Below are positions 43,603 through 51,826 of a stretch of 64,000 nucleotides of DNA, piece after piece. Below the pieces are notes generated by a model that saw nothing but the letters and a program-made list of their open reading frames with translations, was not told the origin of the DNA and made no database searches. Within the stretch, counting starts at the first letter, position 1, and every line of letters begins with the position of its first letter. The position numbers and the translations under genes were made by a program. The DNA comes from Duganella sp. CF458 (GTDB taxonomy: Bacteria; Pseudomonadota; Gammaproteobacteria; Burkholderiales; Burkholderiaceae_D), in NCBI RefSeq assembly GCF_900113115.1, contig NZ_FOOF01000006.1:1-64000 (forward strand), written 5' to 3'.

Positions 43603-44949
43603 CTACAGCGCACGCAACGTGATCGTGAACTTCAAGCCGCCACCTTCCCGATTGGCAACTTCCAGTTCCGCCTCATGCCGTGCCAGCACCCGGTCCACAA
43701 TGGCCAGCCCCAGCCCAGCCCCATTGGCCTGGCCGCGCGCCGTATCCAAGCGCGTGAATGGCTTGAGCAACTGTGCAATCTGCCCCTCCGGCACGCCCAC
43801 CCCATGGTCCTGCACCTCGACCACCACCCGCTTGGCGGTATGCATCCCGCGCACCGAGCACTTGATATCAATCTCAGTCACATCCGCATCCGGCGTCTTG
43901 CCGTAGCGCCGGGCATTCTCGACCAGGTTGCCGATCACGCGCTTAAGGTCGGTCGCATTGCCCAGCACGTGCGCCTGTTCCGGTAGCTCAGCCGTAACCT
44001 TGACATCGGCATGCCGCCCCGCCTCGTGCGCGCAATCGGCCAGCAGCGCCGCCATATCGACATTGATAAAGCTGGATGCCTCGGTCGGCTTGGCGTAGTC
44101 GAGGAACTGGGCAATGATCGCATCCATCTGCGCAATATCCGACTGCATGCCTTCGCGCGCCTCCTGCGACAGGTTGGCCATTTCCACCTCGAGCTGCATG
44201 CGCGCCAGCGGCGTGCGCAAATCGTGGGAAATACCGGCCAGGATCACGGCGCGGTCGGATTCGACCTGCCGCAAGTCGTCCACCATCTGGTTGAAGCTGC
44301 GGTTGGCCTGGCGCACTTCCTGCGGACCGAGTTCCGGCAACGGCTCCGGATGACGGCCCTGGGCGATCTCGCGCGCGGCGGCGGTCAAACGCTTCAGCGG
44401 CAGGTTGATCAGGCTGGAAATCAGCGCCGCGCCCAGCAGCGATACCAGCGCTACCATACCGGCCCAGCCCAGCCATTCAACCGGACCCTGCAGGCGTTCG
44501 CGCTCCAGCATCAGCCAGTAGCGGTCATCGGCAATCTTGAAGCTGACCCAGTAGCCCGGCACGCCATTCACTTCCGAGGAAAAACGGGTATCGGCACCGA
44601 GCTTGGCGCGCACCAGGGTCTGGATGTCGGCCATCAGCCCGGAGCTTGGCGGCGCCGCGACTTCATCGTCGTCCTCCATGGTGAACACGCGGATGCCTTC
44701 GTTCGACACCAGTTCGAACAGCAGTTCGCGCCGCAAGTCGGTCGCCGAGTGGGTCAGGGCGGCGCGGGTGATGGTCACCACGGAGACCACCTGGGCGGCG
44801 GTCTGCTGCGCCAGCGGTTCGCGCTGGACGTAGTTGATCATGCCGAACCAGGCCGACATGGAGAGCGTGGTCAGCACGCTCAGCAAAAGAAAAGTGCGCC
44901 AGAACAGGCCGCTGGTCAGCGACGCCGGGCGCGGCAGGCGGAATTTCAT
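43603..44949 (-). CDS. envZ: EnvZ-like sensor histidine kinase
   Basis: 448 residues from ATG 44949; the ATG at 44994 would overlap the ompR end by 32 bp. A membrane helix (LFWRTFLLLSVLTTLSMSAW), a periplasmic domain of about 130 residues and a second helix (GMVALVSLLGAALISSLINL) lead to HAMP, then HisKA with the phospho-His in LAGISHDLRTPLARMQLEVE and HATPase (VIGNLVENARRYG; VQDHGVGVPEGQ; GAGLGLAIVDRV). It works with the OmpR-like regulator encoded 13 bp upstream, probably sensing envelope osmotic or acid stress. Confidence 0.92.
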   Translation of the reverse strand: MKFRLPRPASLTSGLFWRTFLLLSVLTTLSMSAWFGMINYVQREPLAQQTAAQVVSVVTITRAALTHSATDLRRELLFELVSNEGIRVFTMEDDDEVAAPPSSGLMADIQTLVRAKLGADTRFSSEVNGVPGYWVSFKIADDRYWLMLERERLQGPVEWLGWAGMVALVSLLGAALISSLINLPLKRLTAAAREIAQGRHPEPLPELGPQEVRQANRSFNQMVDDLRQVESDRAVILAGISHDLRTPLARMQLEVEMANLSQEAREGMQSDIAQMDAIIAQFLDYAKPTEASSFINVDMAALLADCAHEAGRHADVKVTAELPEQAHVLGNATDLKRVIGNLVENARRYGKTPDADVTEIDIKCSVRGMHTAKRVVVEVQDHGVGVPEGQIAQLLKPFTRLDTARGQANGAGLGLAIVDRVLARHEAELEVANREGGGLKFTITLRAL

Positions 44950-44962
44950 CGACAGCCCAAAA

Positions 44963-45727
44963 TCAGCGTGGCTGGCCCTCGGGGATGAAGACATAGCCCA
45001 GGCCCCACACCGTCTGGATGTACAGCGGGCTGGACGGGTCCGGCTCGATCAGCTTGCGCAGGCGGGAAATTTGCACGTCCAGGCTGCGGTCGAATACTTC
45101 GTACTCGCGGCCGCGCGCCAGTTCCATCAGCTTTTCGCGCGACAGCGGCTGGCGCGCGTGGCGCGCAAACACCTTCAGCACCGAGAATTCGCCGGTGGTC
45201 AGCGGCACGGTTTCGCCATTTTTCTTCAGCGTGCGCGTGCCCAGGTCCAGCACGAACTGGCCGAACTCGAAGGTTTGCGGATGCTCGGATGGCGCGCCCG
45301 GGATTTCGTCCGGTTGCTTGCGGCGCAGCACGGCGCCGATACGGGCCACCAGCTCGCGCGGGTTGAACGGCTTCGGCAGGTAATCGTCGGCGCCCATTTC
45401 CAGGCCCACGATGCGGTCCACGTCCTCGCCCTTGGCGGTCAGCATGATGATCGGGGTCTGGTCGCCGGCGCCGCGCAGGCGGCGGCAGATCGACAGGCCG
45501 TCTTCGCCGGGCAGCATCAGGTCCAGCACCAGCAGGTCATAGCGCTCGCGCAGCCACAGCTTGTTCATGGCGGTCGCGTTTTCGGCGGTGACCACGTTGA
45601 AGCCTTGCTCGGTCAGGTAGCGGCGCAACAGGTCGCGCAGGCGGACGTCATCGTCCACCACCATGATCTTGGCCTGGTGGCCTTGCTGGCCGCCGCTCGC
45701 GGCTGGAGGGGTAGTGGTGGTATTCAT
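44963..45727 (-). CDS. ompR: OmpR-like response regulator
   Basis: 254 residues. Receiver domain (about 18-132): KIMVVDDDVRLRDLLRRYL, phospho-Asp in YDLLVLDLMLPGEDGLS and switch Thr/Lys in IIMLTAKGEDVD. The winged-helix DNA-binding domain (about 150-245) contains LTTGEFSVLKVFARHARQPL and RLRKLIEPDPSSPLYIQTVWG, then GYVF. Upstream 15 residues are an unusual Thr/Pro/Ala N-terminal extension (MNTTTTPPAASGGQQG). It is paired with the EnvZ-like kinase just downstream and divergent from a secreted-protein gene. Confidence 0.93.
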   Translation of the reverse strand: MNTTTTPPAASGGQQGHQAKIMVVDDDVRLRDLLRRYLTEQGFNVVTAENATAMNKLWLRERYDLLVLDLMLPGEDGLSICRRLRGAGDQTPIIMLTAKGEDVDRIVGLEMGADDYLPKPFNPRELVARIGAVLRRKQPDEIPGAPSEHPQTFEFGQFVLDLGTRTLKKNGETVPLTTGEFSVLKVFARHARQPLSREKLMELARGREYEVFDRSLDVQISRLRKLIEPDPSSPLYIQTVWGLGYVFIPEGQPR

Positions 45728-45912
45728 AGGGAGATTTGATCTTGTTGAATTGTCAGATGCATGTCGCTATGGTAACGTCATATTGATGGCCGGTGCCATA
45801 CCGGTGAAAACTCATTACAAATTCTTACAAACTTTACCCGGTCGCTCTTACTATAGGAAGTTGGAGCGCATACACTGCGGGCATGGATACGGCAAGTACG
45901 ACGAGGACGGCG

Positions 45913-46266
45913 ATGAAACTTGGTGCTAAAACAGGATTGGGCAAAGCGGCTTTGGCGCTGTGCGCCGGCCTGTGCTGTACCTGGATGGCCAGCGCGCAGG
46001 CGCAGTCCGACCAGCGCGAGCGCCAGCAAGAACGCCGCGAAGCGCCACGCGACTTCCGCGACAATCGCATGAACGATGCCCGTGAAGCGCGCTATCAACG
46101 CCAGTATGAAGGGCGCATCGACGATGCGCCGCGCATGATGGACGACCGGGACAACGCAGATTCGCGCCGCATGGGTGGCCGCATGACCCCCGACGAGCGC
46201 CGCGACCTGCGCCGCCAGATCAATGAAGCGGGCCAGCAAGTGTACTCCTTGCCGCGCAAGCGGTGA
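45913..46266 (+). CDS. Exported Arg/Asp-rich small protein
   Basis: 117 residues from ATG 45913, with GAGGACG upstream (ATG 45883 would add ten residues before the signal). A signal peptide runs to about ASAQAQ (LGKAALALCAGLCCTWMASA). The mature part is extremely rich in Arg, Asp, Glu and Gln (SDQRERQQERREAPRDFRDN) and ends with RMTPDERRDLRRQINEAGQQ, a motif frequent in small periplasmic proteins of Burkholderiales. Function unknown. It is divergent from the OmpR gene, so envelope-stress control is plausible. Confidence 0.75.
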   Translation: MKLGAKTGLGKAALALCAGLCCTWMASAQAQSDQRERQQERREAPRDFRDNRMNDAREARYQRQYEGRIDDAPRMMDDRDNADSRRMGGRMTPDERRDLRRQINEAGQQVYSLPRKR

Positions 46267-46405
46267 CTTTTGTGACGTTTACGTAACGCCAGGAAAACTT
46301 TCGGCCTCAAAAACCTCCGGAATTTGATGTTTTGCGTGTAATATTGATTGCCCGCAAGACAACGCGCCCCGGCGCGCCCATGATCAGGGCACTGGAGGAA
46401 GAGCT

Positions 46406-48295
46406 TTGTCCCAAATTGCACAACAGGAGAGCGCCGGCAGCTTGCCGGCCGGCGTAGCCCAGCGGCCCGATGGGGTCTACCTGGACGTACGCCTGCTGGC
46501 GCCTGAACTGACCGCAGCGGTCGATGCACTGTTCCGCAGCGGTTACGTGCTGCGCGGCCTGGACTACCCGGTGCTGGCGCGTGCCTTGTACGGCGTGGGA
46601 CCGGAGCTGGCGCCCAATCCCGAGCTGCTGCTGCGCGTGGGCGACCGTCTTGAGCCGTTTCCCGCCCAGCGCAAGCCTTTGTACCGCAACGTCAAGATCC
46701 GCGACGGCGAGGCGGAATACTTCTTTGAACCGATCTACCTGCCGGCCGAGGAGCTGTCCGACGGCACCTTGCTGCCGGAACGCCTGGCCCAACTCGATTT
46801 CGACGAATTCGTCGCCGATATGTGGCTGAAGAACGTGCGCTTCGGCATCCAGGTGGCGGCTGTGCGCGCCGCGCTGGCTGCGCCGAAGGGCGAACGCGTG
46901 GCCGCAGCGCTCGACCTGGAACCGACGCCGGCCCAGGATGCGCGCGTGGTGGAGGTGGCGTCCGAACTGCATCGCAGCGATGCGCCGCGCCAGCGCGCGG
47001 ACGGCACGGTCGACCTGACCAGTTTCCAGAACCGCTTCCCGCAGATCAAGCAAGGCATGCGCCTGCTGCAAAAGTTGCCCGGTGTGCCCGGTGAACCGGG
47101 CCGCAATATCGCCGGCCAGCCGCTGGCCGCGCTGGCGCCGAACGATGTCGATTTCGCTCGCCTCGCAGGCGAGGGCACCATCATCGCACGCGAACCGGAC
47201 GGGGAATTCCTGGTGGCGGCGCGCGAGGGCTTCCTGAATGTGGACCCGAAAAGCGGGCAGGTGGCGCTGAGCGACAAGATCATCAGCCGCGAGGGCGTCT
47301 CCGGCCGCACCACCGGCAACCTGGAACTGATGGGCGCTTTCGAGGAATTCGGCGACGTGCAGGAACTGCGCGACGTGAACGGCAGCGACATCACGGTGCA
47401 TGGCGACGTGTTCGGCAACATCAATTCCAGCGGCGGCACCATCGTACTGGGCCGCAACCTGGTGGGCGGCCGTGCCATCAACGCCAAGGGCGATATCCGC
47501 ATCGAGGGCGTGGCTTCGGGCGCCACCATCCAGACCGCCAACGGCACGGTCACCATCACCGGCCGCGCCGAAAGCTGCGTGATCAGCGCACCCAAGGTGG
47601 TGATTGCGGAAGCGTCCAACTGTGAAATCTTTGCCGACGAAGTGAATATGGAGTTGGCGATCGGCTGCGCCGTCGCCGGCCGCAGCGTGCTGGTGGAAAG
47701 CGCCGGCCCGCGCAAGAGCAGCGAAATGTTCGTCTACGTGGTGGTGAAAGACGTCGCCGGCCACGACGCCGAACTGGAAACGCTGCAGAAGCAGGTCGCC
47801 GTCCACGAAGTGGAGATTGCCGCCTGGCGCGCCGAACATGACCGCCTGAATGCCATGGCCGAAGTGCGCAGCTACCTGACGCTGGCCGAAAAACTGCGCA
47901 AGGGCGAGATCCACCTGACGCCGGCCCAGGTGCCGCACCTGAAGAAGGTGGCAGGGGCGGTGGCGCCGCATATCAAGGCGATCGGCCAATTGCTGCAGTC
48001 GATCAAGGTGGGCGAGGAGGCCATTGCCGGCGCCCGTGCCCGGCGCGACGAGCTGGAAGCGTTGAAGCGCGATGCCGCCTCCCGTTCCTCGGTGCGGGTC
48101 AGCATGGTCGACGGCGAAGTGCTGGTGCGTACCTTGCCCCTGGGCGAAGCGGTGGCGGCCAACTTCATGGCGCAGCCCAAGGATTACAAAGCCCTGCTGC
48201 GCGGTCCAAGGCTGGACAGCCTGGCCATCTTCGCCGGCTCAAGCGGCAGCGTGAATTGGCATGGCGCGGTCCTGGCCGAGGCGAGCGTGGCGTAA
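46406..48295 (+). CDS. FapA/DUF342-family protein, copy 1
   Basis: 629 residues, started at TTG 46406 by GGAGGAA at 46394-46400. Residues about 95-250 form the N-terminal alpha-beta part (FDEFVADMWLKNVRFGIQ). Residues 250-460 are a repetitive beta-helix: IISREGVSGRTTGNLELMG, NGSDITVHGDVFGNINSSGG and TIVLGRNLVGGRAINAKGD. A coiled coil (about 470-540) and a small C-terminal domain end the protein. DUF342/FapA proteins are peripheral polymer-type proteins; the Vibrio one helps place the polar flagellar protein HubP/FlhF, so a polar-organiser role is possible here. The next gene is a paralogue. Confidence 0.85.
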   Translation: MSQIAQQESAGSLPAGVAQRPDGVYLDVRLLAPELTAAVDALFRSGYVLRGLDYPVLARALYGVGPELAPNPELLLRVGDRLEPFPAQRKPLYRNVKIRDGEAEYFFEPIYLPAEELSDGTLLPERLAQLDFDEFVADMWLKNVRFGIQVAAVRAALAAPKGERVAAALDLEPTPAQDARVVEVASELHRSDAPRQRADGTVDLTSFQNRFPQIKQGMRLLQKLPGVPGEPGRNIAGQPLAALAPNDVDFARLAGEGTIIAREPDGEFLVAAREGFLNVDPKSGQVALSDKIISREGVSGRTTGNLELMGAFEEFGDVQELRDVNGSDITVHGDVFGNINSSGGTIVLGRNLVGGRAINAKGDIRIEGVASGATIQTANGTVTITGRAESCVISAPKVVIAEASNCEIFADEVNMELAIGCAVAGRSVLVESAGPRKSSEMFVYVVVKDVAGHDAELETLQKQVAVHEVEIAAWRAEHDRLNAMAEVRSYLTLAEKLRKGEIHLTPAQVPHLKKVAGAVAPHIKAIGQLLQSIKVGEEAIAGARARRDELEALKRDAASRSSVRVSMVDGEVLVRTLPLGEAVAANFMAQPKDYKALLRGPRLDSLAIFAGSSGSVNWHGAVLAEASVA

Positions 48296-48313
48296 TGGGC
48301 CGATAGCCGTACA

Positions 48314-50206
48314 ATGGCGCAAGAAGACTACCCGGGAGACATGGTGCCTGCAGACGCTGCCACGGCCGCCGCGGCGGCTGGCGATCTGCCATCGTCGCTG
48401 GTCCAGCGCGCCGATGGCGTCTATTTCAAGGCGGAAGCTCCTGCGGCGTTGCTGCAGGCGGCTGCCAACCAGGTATTCCTGTCCGGCGCCTGCTTTCGCG
48501 GGCTTGACTACGGCGTCTTCATTCGCGCCCTGTATGGCGCCGGCCCCGAGCTACCGGACGGCATGGCCGGCCAAGCCCTGTGGCGCTTTGCCGACGCTAT
48601 CGTGCCGTTCCCAAGCGGGCGGCGCGACCTGTACAAGGCGGTGCGCATCGTCGGCGGCGAGGCTGAATACTATTTCGAACCCGTATTTATCGAGACCGAA
48701 GGCGAGGCGCCGCTGCCTGCGCATCTGGACTTCGGCGAATTCGTGGCCGACATGTGGAGCAAGGGCGTCCGCTTCGGCATCGATGCGCCGGTGGTGCGCG
48801 AGGCCATTGCCAGCGGCAAAGTGGCGCGCCTGATCGTGGCGCGCAAGCTGCCGCCGGTGCCTGGACGCGATGCCGCCATCGTGGAAGTATCGGAAAGCAT
48901 CCACCGCTCCAACGCGCCGCGCCTGCTGGCCAACGGCCGTTTCGACCTGCACAGCTTCCAGAACCGCTTCCCGCAAGTGAAGGCCCAGGTGCGCCTGCTG
49001 CGGCGCGAGCCGCCGCAGGCCGGCACGCGCGGCTTCGAACTGTCCGGCATCGTGCTGGAACCGCCGCCGGCGCGCGACCTGGAGCTGGTCACGGTGGCCG
49101 GCGAGGGCACCCTGGTCGAGCATCGCGATGGCATCGACTACCTGGTGTCGTCGCGCGAGGGTTTCATCAACGTCGATAGCAAGAGCAAGCGCATTTCCAT
49201 CGGCCCCAAGATCGTCAGCCGTGAAGGCGTCTCCGCGCGCACCACCGGCAACCTCAAGCTCGATGGCGATTACGAGGAGTTCGGCGAAGTGCAGGAGCAG
49301 CGTACGGTGGAGGGCGGCAATATCACCGTGCATGCCGACGTGTTCGGCAATATCGTTTCGCGCGGCGGCACCATTGTCCTGCAAAAGAACCTGATGGGCG
49401 GCAGCGCGACCAATGCGGACGGCAATATCCGCGTGGCTGGCGTCGCCTCGGGCGCACTGCTGCAGTCGAAGACGGGCGAAGTCGTCCTGGGCAAGGCGCA
49501 GAACTGTGTGATTACCGGTTCGCGCGTCATCATCACCGAGGCTTACAACTGCGAGATCATGGCCGACGAGGTGCTGATCAAGGTGGCCGCCGGCTGCGCC
49601 ATCGCTGCGCGCCGCATCGAGATCGACAGCGCCGGCCCGCGCAAGCAAGCCGAAATGCAACTGCATGTGATGGTGCCCGATACCAGCAAGTACGACGACA
49701 AGCTGGCCGAATGCGTCGCCCGCGCGGAGAAGCACGAGCAGCAGGCCGAGCGCTGCAAGACGCAGATGGAAGCCATCACCGCCGACCAGGAGGTACGCAA
49801 CTACCTGCAACTGGCCAGCAAGGTGCGCAAGCAGGAAGTCACGCTGAACCAGGAGCAGCTGGTGTTGTTCCAGAAGATGGCGCTGAAAGTCGGCCCGTCA
49901 CTGAAGATGGTGGCGCGGCTGCAGGTGTCGATGAAGGAAGCCCAGGCCGCCCAGCAGAAGGAGCAGGAACTGGGTGAGCATGTCTACAGGCAGAAGCTGC
50001 TGGTTGTCGGCGGCGCACGCTGCACGGTGCGCATGGTGGCCGGCGACATGGTGGTGCGCAAGCTGGTCTTCAATCCCGACCTGGGACCGGCCTACCTGCT
50101 GCCGCCAAAAGAAGTCAAGCTGCGCGTCCGCGCCCCCTTGGGAGCGCAGCAGCCCTTGTTCGTCGGCAGCGGCGGCCAGTTCGACTGGAGCGGCAGCGCC
50201 GCCTAG
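48314..50206 (+). CDS. FapA/DUF342-family protein, copy 2
   Basis: 630 residues from ATG 48314, 18 bp after copy 1. It matches copy 1 segment by segment: LDFGEFVADMWSKGVRFGID, KIVSREGVSARTTGNLKLDG, GGNITVHADVFGNIVSRGG and TIVLQKNLMGGSATNADGN. The coiled coil (ECVARAEKHEQQAERCKTQM) and the C-terminal domain are also kept. This is a tandem duplication with strong divergence at the ends. It likely builds a hetero-oligomer with copy 1. Its 3' end overlaps the HDOD gene on the other strand by 4 bp. Confidence 0.85.
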   Translation: MAQEDYPGDMVPADAATAAAAAGDLPSSLVQRADGVYFKAEAPAALLQAAANQVFLSGACFRGLDYGVFIRALYGAGPELPDGMAGQALWRFADAIVPFPSGRRDLYKAVRIVGGEAEYYFEPVFIETEGEAPLPAHLDFGEFVADMWSKGVRFGIDAPVVREAIASGKVARLIVARKLPPVPGRDAAIVEVSESIHRSNAPRLLANGRFDLHSFQNRFPQVKAQVRLLRREPPQAGTRGFELSGIVLEPPPARDLELVTVAGEGTLVEHRDGIDYLVSSREGFINVDSKSKRISIGPKIVSREGVSARTTGNLKLDGDYEEFGEVQEQRTVEGGNITVHADVFGNIVSRGGTIVLQKNLMGGSATNADGNIRVAGVASGALLQSKTGEVVLGKAQNCVITGSRVIITEAYNCEIMADEVLIKVAAGCAIAARRIEIDSAGPRKQAEMQLHVMVPDTSKYDDKLAECVARAEKHEQQAERCKTQMEAITADQEVRNYLQLASKVRKQEVTLNQEQLVLFQKMALKVGPSLKMVARLQVSMKEAQAAQQKEQELGEHVYRQKLLVVGGARCTVRMVAGDMVVRKLVFNPDLGPAYLLPPKEVKLRVRAPLGAQQPLFVGSGGQFDWSGSAA

Positions 50207-51228
50207 ATGGCAGCGTAGCAGGGCATGGCGCCCAGCGGCAGGTCGTGGAACAGGTTGTGATCCGTGTCGTCGATTTCGCCGTTGGCCTGCAGCACCCGGA
50301 TCTTGGACAGGTAGTCGCCCACCGCCAGCACGCGTGCCATCGGCGTCCTCGGTTCACCCTTGCGCATGGATTCCTGTTCGCGGATCGCCTGCGTGATCGA
50401 GGGCGGGAACTTCCACGCTTCCGAGATGCCGGCCGCAATGGCAAGCGACTCGTGTGCCAGGCGGGCGCGGAAGGTGGCAGAACCGAGTTCGCCGGGCTTG
50501 GCGCCGGCGCTGTCCATCACGCGCAAGGCAGTCAGCAAGCCCGAATTGAGCACCAGTCCCGCCAGGAAAGCCTCAAACGGATTGACGCCGAATTCAGGCG
50601 CCAGCATGCGGCAGGCCACCGCGCTTTTCTCGGACTGCTCCCAGATGCGCGGCGCCAGCAGCTTGGTGTAATGGCCTGAATTGAGGTCGATGATGGGGCG
50701 GAAGGCGACCGTGGTGATCAATTGGCGCAAGCCTTCCTGCCCGACCACGATCACCGCGTGTTCGACGCTGTTGATGGTGGTGACCTCGCCGCTGTTCTGG
50801 ATGGCGGCATTGGCCAGGCGCAGTACCGCACCCACCAGCACCAGGTCGTTGGAAATCTTGCGTGCGATGTCGGCACCGGCGAAATTCTCGCTGCGCAGGC
50901 TTTGCAGCAGTTGCGGAATCACGCCCGGCATGCGGCGCAGCATGTCGGCTGCATTGTGGCCCGATTGGGCGGCCAGGATCAATTCATGCAGTACGCGGCC
51001 TTCGGGTGCTGTGGTATCGAGCGATTCGTTCTCGCGCAAGCCGAACAGCCAGCGCTGGAAATGGGAGTTGACCAGGTCTTTTTGTTCGAAATCAGGCCCC
51101 CCCTCGAGGGCGGGCGACAGCGCTGGTATCGGCACCGGCGCCGGTGCTGGCCGCGCCGGCGCGGCGGTGGCGGCCGGTTGCGGGCGGCTTTCAGGTTTGG
51201 CGAGCAATCGCTTCAGCCATTGGTACAT
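50203..51228 (-). CDS. HDOD-domain signalling protein
   Basis: 341 residues from ATG 51228 (MYQWLKRLLAKPE; GGGAAA upstream). A Pro/Ala-rich linker (about 15-50) leads to an HDOD domain at about 85-285: RKISNDLVLVGAVLRLANAA, INSVEHAVIVVGQEGLRQLI and AFLAGLVLNSGLLTALRVM. HDOD proteins are HD-GYP relatives without the metal residues; they act in chemotaxis, c-di-GMP and type IV pilus signalling. It sits between the FapA pair and a divergent CheW gene, which suggests a shared role in cell-pole or surface-motility regulation. Confidence 0.88.
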   Translation of the reverse strand: MYQWLKRLLAKPESRPQPAATAAPARPAPAPVPIPALSPALEGGPDFEQKDLVNSHFQRWLFGLRENESLDTTAPEGRVLHELILAAQSGHNAADMLRRMPGVIPQLLQSLRSENFAGADIARKISNDLVLVGAVLRLANAAIQNSGEVTTINSVEHAVIVVGQEGLRQLITTVAFRPIIDLNSGHYTKLLAPRIWEQSEKSAVACRMLAPEFGVNPFEAFLAGLVLNSGLLTALRVMDSAGAKPGELGSATFRARLAHESLAIAAGISEAWKFPPSITQAIREQESMRKGEPRTPMARVLAVGDYLSKIRVLQANGEIDDTDHNLFHDLPLGAMPCYAAI

Positions 51229-51355
51229 GGGCGCTTTCCCAGCAATTGTTATGAAAGCATTGTAGCCCAGGCCGCAATCTTTGAGGATGGTCAAACTGTT
51301 TGCTGTTGCGTAACGGTACGATGGAACAGCGTAACACCGGAATCAGAGGAGCAAT

Positions 51356-51826
51356 ATGGAAGCCGACCTGCGACAGTACCTGACGTTCCGCCTGGGCGGC
51401 CTTGAATACGCGCTGGACTACCGCCGCGTGCAGGAGTTGCGTCCATTGAGCGCGCTCGAACGCATTGCGTCGGGCGGGGAAATCGTCGAAGGCGTCGCCC
51501 TGTCGCGCGGCGTCATCATGCCTATCGTCGACATGCGCGTGGCGTTCGGCCCCCGCCCGCCGATGCACGACCCGCGCACGGACGTGATCATCCTGCAGCT
51601 TTCAACCTGCGTGATGGGAATGGTGACCGATGGTGTGACCGACCTGGTGTCATTGCCGGTGAGCGCGGTCCACCCCCTGCCGCATGCGGGCGAGGAGGTG
51701 GATTACCTGCTGGGGATGGGGCAGCTCGGCGAGCGGCGGCTGATCATGCTCGATATCGACCGCCTGATGGCGGTGCGCGGCACGCCGCGCGCGCGTCAGG
51801 CGGCCAGCGCTTCGAGTTGTTCCTGA
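51356..51826 (+). CDS. CheW-domain adaptor protein
   Basis: 156 residues with AGGAG 5 bp ahead of ATG 51356. It is one CheW domain: LTFRLGGLEYALDYRRVQEL, ALSRGVIMPIVDMRVAFG and VMGMVTDGVTDLVSLPVSAV, then YLLGMGQLGERRLIMLDIDR. CheW couples chemoreceptors to CheA kinases. No CheA, MCP or CheY is next to it. It is divergent from the HDOD gene (127 bp between) and probably co-regulated with it. Its last 31 bp overlap the ABC-F gene end on the other strand. Confidence 0.9.
   Translation: MEADLRQYLTFRLGGLEYALDYRRVQELRPLSALERIASGGEIVEGVALSRGVIMPIVDMRVAFGPRPPMHDPRTDVIILQLSTCVMGMVTDGVTDLVSLPVSAVHPLPHAGEEVDYLLGMGQLGERRLIMLDIDRLMAVRGTPRARQAASASSCS

Noticed and set aside
46307..47989. 560-residue minus-strand frame over the first FapA gene
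   Set aside because: It lacks any signature and is antisense to a conserved beta-helix protein.
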